Shown here in pieces: positions 1 through 13,725 of a stretch of 64,000 nt of DNA. Location of the stretch: positions 696,724-760,723 of the forward strand of contig SJOL01006479.1 of assembly GCA_004794785.1 (NCBI GenBank), in the 5' to 3' direction. The DNA is from Opisthorchis felineus (Eukaryota; Platyhelminthes; Trematoda; Opisthorchiida; Opisthorchiidae). How positions within the stretch are numbered: position 1 is the stretch's first letter; each line of letters starts with the position of its first letter. Below the pieces are notes generated by a model. The model saw only the letters and a program-made list of their open reading frames with translations. It ran no database searches and was not told where the DNA came from. The translations under genes and the position numbers were made by a program.

Positions 1-763
1 CGAGCCTGTAATCGCAACTACAAACACATTTTTCACCTGGCCCCATCTGCCTCGTTCTAAACCGGTGGACTTATCGTTTGGATTTAACCAACCTAGTTTC
101 CTGCTGCAGTTTTGGTTTGCCTCTTCCACAAGTTCAACTTCATTTACGGTGTTCGTTTGGCCTCATGCATTGGCACTATCTCCCCATCAAAACTATCCTT
201 TACACGTAACTTCCCTACAACAGTGACGCCAGTGAGTCTACTCAGTTTCGATTTAAACCATATTTCTGGGACAAAACTTGCCATTTGTCGCCAGATAAAA
301 TTCTTCAATCTCCATCTCCATTTTTGCTTTTTGTGACCCTAGCCCAAGATCACTCATGGCCAGTAATGGTTTTTTAGTTTTAGTTCAGGTCATCCGGCTT
401 CATCTTTGAACTATTCGTACCTCATGCCCATTGTCCTCGTTTTTTCCGTTCCCACAACTGCGGTGACTTTTCACGTAATAAGCATGCCCGTTGTGTTGTT
501 GCCTGCCACGTTCAGGTTGTAACGACCCGATCTTGCCTCGATCGGCATGTTCCCTACAATTTGGTATGTAATCCTATTTATATTGTTGCATCGGCTACTA
601 CCCTCTCCTTGAGACGCTGTCTCTTTTCCACGCAAACCCTATACCCACAACCCTCTCAGTGATGCTTTCATTCTGACTGTAACATTATGATCATGCCTGA
701 CGTGTGATACCAACCAGTTGGGAATAAACATTATTTTTATTATTAATATCAATATTATTATGT
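1..763 (+). repeat. Family A repeat, copy 1 (3' part, cut by window edge)
   Basis: Starts inside the element: 'aaccggtggac' and 'cacctggccccatctgcctc' match the copy at about 5800-5960. It carries the shared 'ggttttttagttttagttca' segment near 370 and the terminal 'acattatgatcatgcctga' block near 682. It ends in an ATT-rich tail at about 723-762 right after 'gggaataaacatt'. It is diverged relative to copies 2 and 3 between 400 and 600. The ATT tail suggests a retroposon 3' end, probably a LINE 3' region or a non-autonomous derivative. Confidence 0.6.
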
Positions 764-2600
764 GGTAGTTGAGCAGAAATAGCGGGAGTTGGGTCACGCG
801 AAATGGATGAGCTGATGCAGTGTTTAAGAAGGAGGAAATGAGAGGGTATGACGGGGGCACTAAAAGGGCCGGTGCATCTCTCTTGTGGTGCCTTCAGCCC
901 CTAATCATGGGGGCGGAGGGTACAGGAAGCCAAAATGGGCTGATTGGAGCGGATTAAATAAGAGGCTTTTAGAAAGAGATGCAAGATAATGGGAGGGGAC
1001 ATGGTGCAGCGAGGAAGACATTTGTGCAGTCAAACTCTCTGAGAGGAGTGGGCTCCGTTTGGGATGAACAGGAATCCTCTGCGTTGATTGTAGGGGAGGG
1101 GGCTTTGGGATGGGAAGACGAGAAACAGTTAAAGGTCGTAGAGGTGGAGCTGCACGTGGCTTCGGAAGAGACGGGGCTGTGGTGGAGTAGGTAGCTGCCG
1201 AAAAGGGATCCCAGGCAAATAATACGCGGGTGGCCAGGGGGATGGAACTTGATAGGGGCTAAGATTAGGTATTAGTAGTTGTGGTTTAGATATCCTGCCA
1301 AGGGACTGGGTTACACGGTCTGAGGGACTACAGATGTGCCTATGTGGAATTCGGGGTACAGTCAGGTTTGTAGACGAAGGGCGAAGAGCAGGAACTCGGG
1401 GAGCTAGTGTGGGAGAAGGCGTTGCGATACGAATCCTTGTCAGCAGGTGTTTGAGCCCGAGGAAGCGCTTTGGTGGGGAGACACGAAGCGTCGTTAGGTC
1501 AAAAGGTCTGGAGGAAGAACCTGTGCTGTCATCCTTGACTGCAGCCTCATGTCCGGGCTGATGGGATAGCGTATCTGTTAGGTCAGCAGTCAATCTCGTT
1601 GGCGTGACGGAGGTAAGAGATGACATAGTTTGGTGTCCAAGGGTAGAAGTGGAGGGCTCATGGTTATGGGCTTGGGGTGCAGGGCCTGGAGCCAACAGGC
1701 CGGTTTGTACAATGCGATGGCGTGAGTCAGCGCCATAATATGGCGTGCTTAAAGGATCATTGACGGAGTGCTGGGAATTTGGTGGTAACACGTCATCTCC
1801 AGCACCATTAGGGGCGGTTGGAGTTCGGCTGGCCTGTAAACGGCTTGAGTGTTATCGGGGGCGGCTTGGAGCTCAACAGAAATTGATGCTAGTAGATTGG
1901 AGGTCAGGTCGATTGGCAGACTCAGCATAGTTAGGTGAATTGGAGGGCCCTCGGCTATTACTGGTACATTCGTCAACTGCAACCTGGCTTGCGTAGTTGC
2001 CGTTGGTTGCGTGTGAAGTCTGCGATTGAGTGACGCCAAGAGTATTGATTGCTGCAGATGGGTGAAGGGAAGAGGGATCCGATTGGTGGCTTTCAGTGGT
2101 CGATTTTAGGGATTTGGGTGGTGAACTTTTAGTAAGCTGCTTTTGCAGTCAAGTGCGAGCAGTTTTGACCTTTACTCTTTGTAGTTTTGGGTGGAGGAGA
2201 GGAGGGCCTTGGATACAAGTAGGCGTGCGGCATCGTTTTGGTCCTAGAATCGCATCAATATTGGGCAATGCAAGGACGGTCTCGACTTTCGGAGTCGCAC
2301 TGTGGAGGCAGTGTCAGGCATGTCACATGTCGTCAGGAGAGCAGTTTTTGTGAGTTCAAGTGGTATGTGATCAGAAGTATTGTATATCAAGACCTGGTGA
2401 CGGCACTCCAAACGCTGAAAAATCTCAGAGGCAAGTGTGTCAATGAGAATCCATGCTTTTTCAAGATTTGACGGATCGCATGCTGCGTCAAGATTCAGAA
2501 GACAAGCAATTGGCCGTATGCTTCTGAAGAAAGCTAGTTCGCTTTCCATTTTATGCACACAGGCTCTGAGATTAGCCAGGTCTGTGTGAATTCGAGATTA
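764..2600 (-). pseudogene. Degenerate LINE ORF1-like sequence
   Basis: Read on the minus strand. The frame 2558-2244 gives LVIYN-type residues (HQVLIYNTSDHIPLE), then an LRKS...CPILMRF block. The same frame continues past a stop with QNDAARLLVSKALLSSTQ. This spacing resembles the nucleic-acid-binding ORF1 domain of trematode CR1-like LINEs as I remember it. Downstream, 2039-1749 and 1791-1129 read as a Pro/Ser/Thr-rich tail (220 aa in the longest frame) of the sort that follows the domain. At least one in-frame stop and one frame change break it, so it is not a working gene. The assignment is from motif memory, not a search. Confidence 0.45.
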
Positions 2601-3331
2601 TTCTGGCAGGGGTGAGAAAGGAGGGCTGTTGAGTGGAACGGGAAGGGAGTTTCGGTTAGTACGACCGAACGGTCTAAACTGACTCGCAGTGCTCCGTCGA
2701 CCGACTTTAAACGGTGATGATGCTAGGCCTTCCGGTAGAGAGGCGCTTCTTTCGACACAGTGACAGGGTGGGTGATGTGGATCCGGGGTCCAAAAATCAC
2801 TTAGAGGAAGTTGGGAGTGGGGTCATTATCTTACCTTATCAGTTGCACGCGAACTTGTGACGCTAACCAGATGCTGGAGATCACAGCTGAGTCCGTTTAC
2901 AAATGTGAGCACGAGTGCTTGGATTCAGTGCCCGAGAATTAGGCCGCTAGTTTGAGTGAGGGTGCTAATGTGGTTAAGTATATGATGGTTGCAATGTACG
3001 GTGAGGACGGTAGAAATGTTGTTTCTTGCGAGCTACGGGTCAAGTATCAGGAAGCAGAAAACCGTCGTGAGATTTATACTGGCAAGCTCTGACGCCAAGG
3101 AGGCTGAACCATATAGGGGATAACCAGAGAGAGGGTGAGTGTAGCTATTGAGGGAGCGCTCTAAATAAGCAATTAATTGGTGTGCAATAGTGACTTAAAA
3201 ACGCTACGGGCAGGCTGCGGTCCAAGAAATATTTTTCAAAACCTGACCTTGAGAGTCCGGTTTCGCGTAGGTTGAGGAATATATGACTGGGGGAATAAGG
3301 ATGAGAGAACTCCAGAGTAGTAGGAAAACTC
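2600..3331. other. Unassigned spacer upstream of the ORF1-like remnant
   Basis: No recognisable gene. It lies between the ORF1-like block and the reverse family A copy, so it may be the 5' part of the same LINE. A 62-codon minus frame (3145-3333) is present but matches nothing I know. Confidence 0.4.
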
Positions 3332-3790
3332 AATAATAATAATAATATTAATAATAATAATAATAATAAAAATGTTTATTCCCAACTTGTGGGTGGCATG
3401 CCGTCAGGCATGATCATAAGGTTACAGTCCGAAAAAGGCATGACTGGCGGGGATTGTGGGTACAGGGGTTTTGGGAAAAGGGACAGCGTCATAAGCGGGG
3501 GGCGTTATCCGATGTAGACGTAGTCATCACTAAACCGGCACGGGCAGGGAGGCACAGGTACCATGCTTTTTTTTGGAGAGAACATCGAGCAAGTTCAGGT
3601 CGGTAGGATTTGAAGGTGGCGGACAAAAACAAAGCGAGGGAGGGTAAGACAAGAGGCTTCCTGTTTGACACATGACAAGAAGAGTGTAAATGGTTGAAAA
3701 TGAGGAACCAGAACATCAGATCTGGTGAAGCAGCAGAGTTGGCGTCATCCAGCCGGTCAAGTTGAACTAAAACCTGAACTAAACACCTGA
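3332..3790 (-). repeat. Family A repeat, copy 2 (reverse, 3' end with AAT tail)
   Basis: On the + strand it begins with a tract of AAT units (3332-3371), then 'gtttattcccaacttgtggg', 'caggcatgatcataaggtta' and, at its inner end, 'ccggtcaagttgaactaaaa'. Its reverse complement matches 6190-6590 almost base for base in blocks. The orientation puts the (ATT)n tail at the element's 3' end, as expected for target-primed retroposition. Confidence 0.75.
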
Positions 3791-4790
3791 CCTATTCGTA
3801 TTGCCGGGGTCTCAGTCAATCTTAGTGCTAGGCGGAATTCCACACGGATCCCGCTTTACCGCTCGCAGTCAGGAGTCGCTACGGCCGAGAAGCCCATTCC
3901 GTGCAACATTGGCCAAAAGTTCGGCAAGCTTGCCGGTCCGGCGTCAAGCCGAGATCTGATTGGTCAAAATCTGGATCCAACCGCCAATCATGACCAGGTA
4001 TTGGCCGAATGCCGGTTGCCAATGGCGCATCCGGAAGGCGTCAGAATTCCTAAAAAGTTGTCGCCACTTACACTATACATATGAAGCGCTGTACAAGTGT
4101 TCTTGACTTTGTTTTGGGCGTTAATATACCTTGTGCACCTTTGGTGGTTGTTTTGACGTGAACGCTAGCTTGGGAGGCCCAGACCGAGAACTTAGCTGAG
4201 GAAAATACCGTTAATACACTTAGCCAACTATGTGACCTGGTAGTCTAGATAGGACTGTGGTAGCGTGGGACAGTGGTAGCACGTTGACAGGGACGATTAT
4301 GTAGATGAGTTCTAAACGTGCCCGACGAACTGGGGACTAAAACTGATAAGGTTAGGCCTACTGAAGAAGAGAGAGCCGCTTGCCTTTGTGATTGGGGGAC
4401 CACTGTAAATAAATAGTTATCTACTATAAAAACAAGTAAAGACCTATGGATAGGCTAGAATCGAAAGAAAGGCCTCTCAACACCTGACCTCGTGTGGTGG
4501 TCGGTACGTCCTGCAGGGAGAGTCGCCCTGTTGCGTTGCACTATGGTGTGTTCATATACCCGCCAGCCCTTCAATAGCACGGTTGCTTCGTCCATCGCTG
4601 GTGTTTCTGTGCACGGCCTTTAATTCAGGAAATCAATAAAGGAACATTGTTGTTTTCTGTTCGTTGCTGCTGGGCTGGACTCGTCCCGATTGTGTCATTT
4701 AACTGACAAAGCTATAAGCTACAAACGAGGAAAAAAGAAAAACTGGCCTCCCGTCTGTTAAAAAGAAATTCGTGAAAAAAACAGATGGAA
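3790..4790. other. No recognisable feature
   Basis: Mixed sequence between family A copies. No ORF over 60 codons, tRNA, tandem repeat or splice-flanked exon could be supported. Confidence 0.5.
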
Positions 4791-6592
4791 TAGCATGGAG
4801 ACTGTGATACCCATGGCTTACGTCGACGTGCGTAGCTGTAGCCGCCCTTGTCATAAGTGGGGTTGTACTGCACCGAAGCTCACTTAGTCAACCAAACAAA
4901 ACACACGCACCTACCTACTGCTCCCAGGAGTGAACATATACAATGAGAAATATATGTATACAGAGGTTCCTAACCCTCCGCTACCAGCATGCAAGACTAA
5001 TGCCCAAAGGCTTTTTATTCGCCATGCGCCACTTGTTAACTTGAAGCTGATAGAAGTGCTTCGGGGACTGGTGACTATTTCTCGTACACTTACTTTCTCT
5101 CTTGGTACTGTCCAACTCATGTAATAAATACCAGATTAATCAGTCCATCATCTCGGAAGTTCACTCCCATCAGTAATTATACATTTCATTTCCCTAACCA
5201 TAACCCCATGCTGCGTGCTTATATCGGTTTGCACTGGATCCCTTGAACTTTGACATCATATGTTAGCAAACCCAACCCTTGGTCGCTGGTCTACTAAGTA
5301 CAACTCCATCCCTATCCTATCCCATATAATCACCTGTTGTCAACACCCTAATCGCGGTAGACGTCAAGTTTTTCTTTCTATGTATATTAACGCACATTAT
5401 CCCATCTGATGTCTCCTCAAACTCATCATGCTTTACTAACCTCATCCCATTCCCCATCTTTCCAAGCTTTGAACCTCGGCAGCATCAGGTATGGACGACC
5501 TGGTTGGCTGTTATCCACTTCACCTGGCCTATGATCTACATCCACAGGATCCCCAAACGGACCAAAAAACCTGCGATCTTATGTCGGCTTCGTTCTACCT
5601 TTGTATCCTTGGCCAGACTGAAAAGAATCCAGCTGCTCAAAGAATCGCACATCCCAGCCCAATGACCTTAAATGTGGCGTCTGTAACGGAGCTGTCCAAA
5701 AACCGAAGTATGTCGGGCCAATGATGGCACGGCACTGCCACAGCCAGTTTCATAGCACACCCACAACAATTCCTTTCCTACTCTCGACCATACCCTCGCC
5801 CACTCGTTCTGTTAACCGCAAATACGAACAATCTCTTCACCTGGTCTCAGCCGCCTCCATGACTCGTTCATTCCAATCTGTTGAACTTTTCGTTCGGATT
5901 TAGCCATTTTGGTGGACTTTCAGTCTGTGCTCCCCACAAAGTCAATAGTTTTCTGAATGGTTCGCGTTGCGGCTTGTGTGTTCTCACCAACTCACTCTCC
6001 CAAGGATCTTTTATACCCGACTCCAGTACATCAGCGACACCAGTGAGTCTCTACACTTTCACTGTACTCCATGATTATGAGATTCCTGCTACCATTTATC
6101 CGCAATGCTAATCCCTCCGTTTCATTATCCTCTGGCCATAAGCCCAACAGTCCAAGGCCACGCAGCCTCAGCAGTGGTTTTAGGTTTTAGTTCAATTTGA
6201 CCGGCTGGATGACGCCAACTCTGCTGCTTCACCAGATCCGATGCTCTGATTCCTCATTTTCCGCAGTTTACACTTTTCTTGTCCTGTTTCAGGAAGGAGG
6301 TCCCTTGTTTTTCCCTCCCTGGTTTGTTTTTGCCCGCCACCTTCAAATCCTAACGATCTGACCTTGCTCGATATTTTCTTCAAAAAAGCAGTAGTAACTG
6401 TGCTTCCCTGCCTGTGCCGGTTTAAAGGTGACTACAGCTACATCGGAAAATGCCCACCGCTTATGACATTGTCGCTTTTCCCAAAATACCCTGTACCACA
6501 AACCCCGCCAGTCATACTTTTATTCTGAGTGTGACATTATGATCATGCCTGATGGTATGCCACCCACCAATTACGAATACACATTATTATTG
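4790..6592 (+). repeat. Family A repeat, copy 3 (longest, with 3' tail)
   Basis: This 1.8-kb copy shares ordered blocks with copy 4: 'tagttggggttgcaccgcac'-like sequence at 4857, 'ctgatg-ctcctca' at 5408, 'aaccgaagtatgtc' at 5701, 'ccgcaaatacgaac' at 5816 and 'tggttttaggttttagttca' at 6175. It ends in 'acattatgatcatgcctgat' and a short ATT tail at about 6575-6594. Both strands are full of stops, so the element is noncoding or dead. Strong C+T bias on this strand is shared by the other copies. Confidence 0.7.
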
Positions 6593-6599
6593 TTGAAGA

Positions 6600-9500
6600 G
6601 AGTGCCTTTTCGATACCCATTAGCGTCCCTAGGACGGATGCTGGTTACCACCAAATAGAACCTCTGTTGCGCATCACCAATCGTATGCGACACGCAGTCG
6701 GTGCACACCAATTTATAGACCAACTGACGGTTTCGTAAGAAAAAGTGAAGCAGTACCGGGCATACCTTAGTAATATTTCCGTGGAACTGGCTGGTATTGC
6801 AGCGTGGGTGAGCTATTTTTGATAATCGGTGGGTTAAGTCATTTGCAAAACCACATAAGATAACCGACGATGCTCCACGAAAGCTCGGTCACAGTCTTTT
6901 GTCTATGGTGGTGCACTCGCCTGTGCGCATCAACATGGAAACTTGGTTGTTTAAGCATATTTCGCGAGTAAGCTTCTGGTTGTTGTGTTGAGATTGTTTC
7001 CCATAATCAAGAAGGACTTCTGTAGGAGTGCATCCGCTACATCTTAAAAGGCCATTCTCGAAGGTTGAAAGCTTAGCTCCAAAAGATTTTTAAGTTGTCT
7101 GGGACGTTTGGTTTTGAACAGTTGTGCTTGCCGGTTAGTCGGTGGCATGTTTAAAGGTTAAAAAGCTTATGCCTTGATGGTTCAGCTGCAATCGCTGCGA
7201 CAACTTCAATTGTTGTAAACTGTAAACATCACAGACTCTTAGAAGTCAAGTTGCTAGGGTGGCAAATCAGTCACCAAGGGGGTCGATGAGGCTCGATCTT
7301 GTTTGGTTTTGTTAAGGATTCTTTGACGAAGAGACTATCGTCCTGTGTTAGCTCTGGATGCATGAGTTTTTTTCGGTAGTTGTATTGCAGAATTTGTGAT
7401 AAAACGAATTAAAGAGGATACCAAAAACGGAGACAAACTTTATCATCCTCGACGACGTAAAAGACGCTTGGCGTTACAAGGCCTCTTGAAGCGCCGTCGC
7501 ATATTATTATCAGTGGCCAGATAAAGCATTGGAACTGCAACTAAGAACTAAAAAATCCGGCGAATCTTATTTTTGCCGAGCGGCAGCGCTGGTAAAAATT
7601 AGCCGTTTGGGCATGAGGTGTGGCTTGCTTTTAGTGAGCTAAATTAAACATCAAGTTCATTTAAGCTTGACAAATTTCAAAATATATTATGAAATCAAGT
7701 GAAACCACACATAGTTTCTAAGTTAACGGAAAGTGATTGAGCTGTGAAGTGCCCGGAAAATGGTTGTGGAGGATTTAAAAACTACGAGTAAACTTTTGTA
7801 TGTCTATAGTCACTGACACTTGGATCTGATAAACATTTGGCGATACTATGTACACAGTTTTCGGTGTTGGTTTCGACTTTCAGATTTCAAAGCCGAATGT
7901 CACAGATTATATGTGCAAGCGAGAAGTCACTTTCAAAAGACGCTGACTTTTTTCTTTCCGGTGACTTTGGGCTCCCATTGTTTTAGCTCCGCGACTAAAA
8001 CTTTTGCGTCACTTCTAGCTGCAATAACACCCAGTCCATTTTCACGGACTTTATTTTTTAAAATAAACAGTAGTGAATTTGGAGGTAGCAAATAAAGAGA
8101 AAACGAATGGATGGGAAGAGGTTTCCTCCTACCGAAAATTTCACGCCTCGTGGCTTACTCATAACGTTTTGAAGGCAAGCATTGTCCCACGTGAAGTGAA
8201 TTACCTGGTTCCGCGAAGAACTATGAATGAAGGAGGTTTCCTTCTTGCACCATGAACAAGGAATAGTATCTTACCCAGTTTTGCTCATTCACTGTCGTTT
8301 GTCCTTAGGAACGACAGTTTGGTTGCTTTGTTTCGGTTTTGTTGTGCATATTGCGCGGGATTAAGTGAACAGAGTAGGCGTTTTTGGCAACCCGAGTGTT
8401 GACCAAATTTCTGTGCGCAACGGTGTAATCAATATTTAAGGCAGCTAAACTTTGGTACTTCTTTGCCAGCTCACCTCTCATACTCCCATTAGATAGCTGC
8501 AAGCAGTAGAGGGTTGTATCATCGGCAGTGCGCGTGTGGCTCCACTTGTATTTGTGTGAGTCTCAGCACAGTGAGCTTGACTTGTGAAAAACGCTTAAAA
8601 GCTGCCCGTTTCAAAAAGCAAAGCCTAGTGCTCTGTTTATTCTACCTAGTCGATAGGAAACAGGTTGTTGAGCGAAGAACTGAGTTTTGGACAATGTGCC
8701 GGGTACTACAAGGTCGGATCAAGTTGAGTAAAGCAAAGCATTAGTGCAAGCATGCCGGATACTCAATCAACTTACAGTAAAACTAAAAGCCTTTGCTCAC
8801 GGTGAATGAACCTGTACAGTCGGGTTAACGGGGTAAATGTCAGCTTTTATTCTGGACTAATGTGTGCGATGAAACTGAATAGAATCATTGATTATGCTGT
8901 TTGGTGGTGATGGTGGTTGGTGGTAAAAGTTCTTTAGGCGGATGAGGGAGTGCTAACGCGTAGGAAAAACAAGCAACGTAAACAAAATCGTTGTTTGTCG
9001 GCGTGACGAGCTGAAAGTGGGGGAAAACACCAGGAAAGCTAAGCCAGAAGGATGAGTTGGCGGATTAAAAGTGGTTAGGGCTATGGAATTGGTTTGGTTT
9101 TATTTGCAAGAAACTGTCGGAGAGGACAAGAATAGATAGCGGAGGCTGCTTGTTGTAAGGTTATAAACTGCTCAAGCAGCTGCAACTTTATGTGTAACAA
9201 CTCAGCATGGCTTTTGTAATTGATTCAGCAATCACCATCTAGACGAACGCCCTCGGATCAGTGTTGTATAACTGATGCGTTATCAGAAAACACAGAAGTG
9301 GACTCGCAATTAATATAATTCGTTAGGAATAGAATCTTCTGACGCCTGAAGGCCTGCTTAGTTAGTTCATCTGTGTACTGTTTTACTATCACATAGGTAC
9401 CTATCATATAGTCGCGAGTTGACGAGATTCAATGTGGTAGAAAATTTTTGTCATGCTGACTGCACTGTAATTTTATTATTTCGAGGCAGCGTATCTTGGT

Positions 9501-11780
9501 TAAGCTATCACTTGAATGCAGCAAATTGGCAAGTAAACCATCTGCATTCCTGGCTTGTATGATAGCACGAACACATTAGACACGTACGTTTGATCATCGC
9601 AATAAAGCGGGTAACGACACATGCCAGGTTTTCGTCCCTTGTAAACAAGGTGATTTTGCTTTGGCATCATAAGATGGTGGTAGAACAGCAGTTGCTCTCT
9701 TGCAGTAAAAGGGAGCAGTTTATTCGTGCCAAAAATTTATATGGTAAGTTAAAAGTTCAACAAATTTTCAGTAGGGTTGCACCTGTTACTTGGTTGTCCG
9801 GGAGCTGTTCGCGGTGTTTGCCTTCACGGATAAAATTTGCATGGAATAAATCCGGCGTTAGCGACATCTTACACTAGCACATTTCAAAAGCTTAAAAATA
9901 GCGAAAATGTAATATTTAACATTTTGCTGTTTTTTGAATGATTCAAGGCCTTAAGCTGGTTCACAATATTCTTGTAAAAATGCGTGCTCCGTATTACTTG
10001 CTTGGAATAAGTTGACAGACTGCCAGCGTAGTTGCCCATGCACGTAACCATAATTTTGCGACATTCTTATAACAAACTACCTGGTTTGACGGGCATATTA
10101 ACCGGTGCTTAGTTTAAGACAGCCTACATTTTTTTAACCGGTGAGGGGGACATCCGACTCGGTGTAGTTTCAAAATGCCATAAGAAACAAATATGCTTTC
10201 AATGTTAACGAAAGTTGCATGTCGCAAGAACAAAAAATCTGCGATGGAAAAAATACTGCATTTCACCCAGGGAAGTAGATGGCGAGCAAACGCAGTATAA
10301 GCCAAGTTAACCTGCGATGGGTCCGTCATATAAGGTCAGTACCACCGAGAGTTTGTGCACTTTTGCTTATATTCTGCCGACAGATGTTCGAAAAGAAGAC
10401 AGTGGGGGCACTTTTTGACGGAAGCCATTATTCACTATGCAGCATGCAACAACATCTCCAACTAGGTCTCCATAAAAATTGTTTATGTAAAAATATGTTT
10501 GTTATGGCATCTCACTGAAATTTAGTTGGCCGTGTCGCTCTCGTAGCGTTGATGGAAAAAGCACAGAATTTAGAGCGGAATATGTATGGTATACATCCGA
10601 TAGAAGTTTAAATAGACTCAAACTGTGTGGCTACAGGTTGTAACCATATTTTAATCACCTTATAAATTGTAGCGGGTAAACCTTGGTTGTGATGAAATTA
10701 AGTGGTATGATATGCCTGAAATCACCACACATTCTGCGCCAGGAAAGAGTTTTGTATAATCTTCATCTGATTTAAACAGTGAAGTGGAAAAATCTACTCT
10801 AAAGAGGGCCAGAGAAGAGAGAGAGAAGAGAGAGAGCCAGAAGATACAAGGTAACTTCTGAAAAATGGACGGACGAGTTTCATCTAAACTTGGGGTTCGA
10901 GCAATCAGTAACGTCGATGCAAATCATAACGTGCATTTCAAGGTAACATTGCATGACGCAAAGTGACCTAATGCGTCAATGCATTGAACACCACAATATC
11001 GTCTGTACAAACATTCGGGGAGAAAACCACGTTAAGTACCTTTTACGGTAAAACCGCCAGCCTCATTTGTGGTGTTTGGGATCAGTAGCTCACTTTGACA
11101 CTAGATGTAATTATCGTCAAATAGATTTAAATGACCAGTCAAACGATTGTCTCTTTTCTAGCTCACATGCCAATCTAATTTGTTTCCTGTTTGTTTTGGC
11201 GCTGGACCTGTTGGAGAAAGTACCGATATGAGAAGAGAATTTGACAGAAATTTTAAAACACCATTTGGGTGCCGTGAGCCGCGTGTGCCACCAAGCCTCT
11301 GGCAAAAGTCCTTGTGGGAAACAGCCTTATGCCCGGGGAAGTGAAGCATTCTCTCGGTGCTTCGGAACAGATTAACACTTCGTGAAGCGTCAGGGATTGA
11401 GACATTTGGTCGATTTGGCAATTATACACAATGGCGGGACATGAACAGAATTGATGTGGAAAACTATGAGTAAATGAAATTCTAGGAGGCTGATCGTACA
11501 CAAAATCACGGCATGAAACACTGTGCTTTTGGACACAGTATAAGAAAAGCGGCAGTTTCGAACGGACGCTCGAAATAGAAATGACGGACAGAGAGTACGC
11601 AACGGACAACGTTGACTGTCCCGTGTGACAGCCACCTCTGCAGTTACCTTGGGGATTCACCCAACACTGGAGTCTCGATCCTGGCTCCCACATGCCTGCA
11701 GGGAAAACAACCGCCGTCGACCATCTATGCCCCTTATGCAAACCTGCCCTGGTCCTAGCATGCGTTCCAGGGATTTTTAA
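6600..11780. other. Gene-free stretch with a short GA-rich tract
   Basis: I see no recognisable gene, RNA or mobile element in this 5.2 kb. Only short overlapping frames are present. A GA-rich low-complexity tract lies at 10801-10846. The minus frame 11253-11741 (162 codons) lacks motifs and is overlapped by open frames on the same strand, so I do not call it a gene. Confidence 0.5.
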
Positions 11781-11789
11781 TTATACTCC

Positions 11790-13725
11790 ATAACAAAACA
11801 CGGTATATCCCGAAAGGTGTCACATGCCCAGTTTATCAGGAACTGGCCTGAAGATACTCTGCGACACCCATGGATCGCATCGTCCTGCAGAGCTGATGCC
11901 ACCTTCGTCATAGTTGGGGTTGCACCGCACCAAGTCCGCTTCGCAAATAAGACAACACGCGCTCGTCCCTACGGGGACTGGTCCGGTACAAACACAAGAC
12001 TAATTAATAAATAAAAAATATAATGAAGTGTCTAATCCTTCACTATCAGCATTCAAAGCCAGAGCGTATAGGTTTCTTCGCCACGCACCAATTGTTGATT
12101 GAAGCCGACAGCAGCGCATCGAGGGCTGGTGACACTATTTCTAACATTCACATGCCCTCCTAAATTGTGATACTGTTCAGCTTACGTAGCAACTTCTAGT
12201 CAAACTAGCCTTCGTCCAGTATCTCGAAATTTCTATTTCTATCACTTCTTATGTGTTCGCTGTCCGTCATCGCACCACCGGTTCGAGCGACGGAGTCCCT
12301 CCGATAGGATTCTGACGGAGCTAGAGACTACAAACGTTCCACGCCCAACTCGCTCTGAAACTGCCCCTACCAAATAGACAAACGGCTTTTTCCGTTGCCC
12401 ATTACCATATCGGCTAAATCCCACTGCCACCAAACATTTACCCAAATGTTCTCTGGCCTTGGCCTTGCGCCTGCTAATCGACTGACGCCCAGTGCTAAAA
12501 ACCCGAGGTAACCCGTTACTACCAGTCCTTGCCGATTGTATCCCTGAGTAAGCGCCATAGCCACCAAACGAAAGTACACTTATGCTGGCTTGTTCTATGC
12601 AGCTTATACTATAACAACAAGCTTAGCCGGTCCCTGATTGCTTGGATACTCAGTGCAAATCTACTCCTATTATGTCTCATTTTTTAGCCACTTGCCATCA
12701 TCCACCTAAGTTTAATAAACTTCAGGTTATTTTCTATTACTGGACTTCATGCTATCTGATGCCTCCTCACACTTACCAGGCTTTACCAATCCCATCCCAT
12801 TCTCTCCCCCTCCCAAGTTTCGATGTTCGGCAGTAGCTGCTTCAAACGCCCTGTGTGGTCGCAATCCACCCTACCTGCTCACCGTTTTACCTCCACATTG
12901 CTCTCAACTTGAATCGAAATTGCCCATGACCCTTCATCGGCTTCGTTCTATCTGTGTGTATCCCCTTAGATAACCAAAATCCCCGCCGTTCGCAGAATTG
13001 CAGATCCCTGGTCCGATACCTCAACCAGGACGTCCTTTACGGGGCTGTTCAGAAACCGAAGTATGTCAGCGCAATGATGGCACGCCACCGCCATTACCAG
13101 TCTGACGGTACATCTGCGACTATTCTCTCAATGCTCTGGACCGTCTCCCTCTTGCCCTCTAGGAATCCTAGCTGCAAATACGAACAAACTGCTTACCTGG
13201 CCCCAAATCCTCTGGAACGAGTTTGTTCTAATCCATTTATCTCTGCCGTCAAATTTAACTATCTCGGCGCGCTTTCATTTATCCCCCCACAAAGTTAGTG
13301 ACATTCTTTACAGTTCGCCTTTCATTCTGTGCTTTAGCACTAACTCACTCTCCCAAGCAACTTTTACACCGGACTCCGCTCCAGCAACTACATCGTTGAG
13401 TCTATAGTTTCATTGTACAACGTGATTCTGACATTTAATGTGCCATTTATCCGCAAAGCAAATTTTTCCACGTCATCATCCCCACTTAGGCTTTTCGTGA
13501 CCCTAGCCACAAACCCAGATGTCTAAGGCCAAGGAGCTTCAGCAGTGGTTTTTAGTTTTAGTTCAAATTGGCTGGCCGAATCACTGAAACAATGTTACCT
13601 CTCCAGATTCATTGTTCTGGTTCTTCAGTTTCCTCGACTCTCAGTTATCTAATCATTTGCCAAGCAGGACCTTTACTTTCGCCTTCCACGTTGTGCCCTT
13701 ACCCGTCATCTTCAAACTGTGGCGC
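11790..13725 (+). repeat. Family A repeat, copy 4 (tail lost)
   Basis: Collinear with copy 3 from 'gacacccatggatcgcatcg' at 11858 through 'aaccgaagtatgtcagcgca' at 13055 and 'ggtttttagttttagttcaa' at 13548. Similarity fades near 13725 after 'gcccttacccgtcatcttca', before the conserved 3' terminus, so the AT-rich tail is missing. It contains only short frames. Confidence 0.65.

Noticed and set aside
11253..11741. 162-codon minus frame
   Set aside because: No motif, no supporting splice sites, and overlapped by another frame on the same strand; likely chance.
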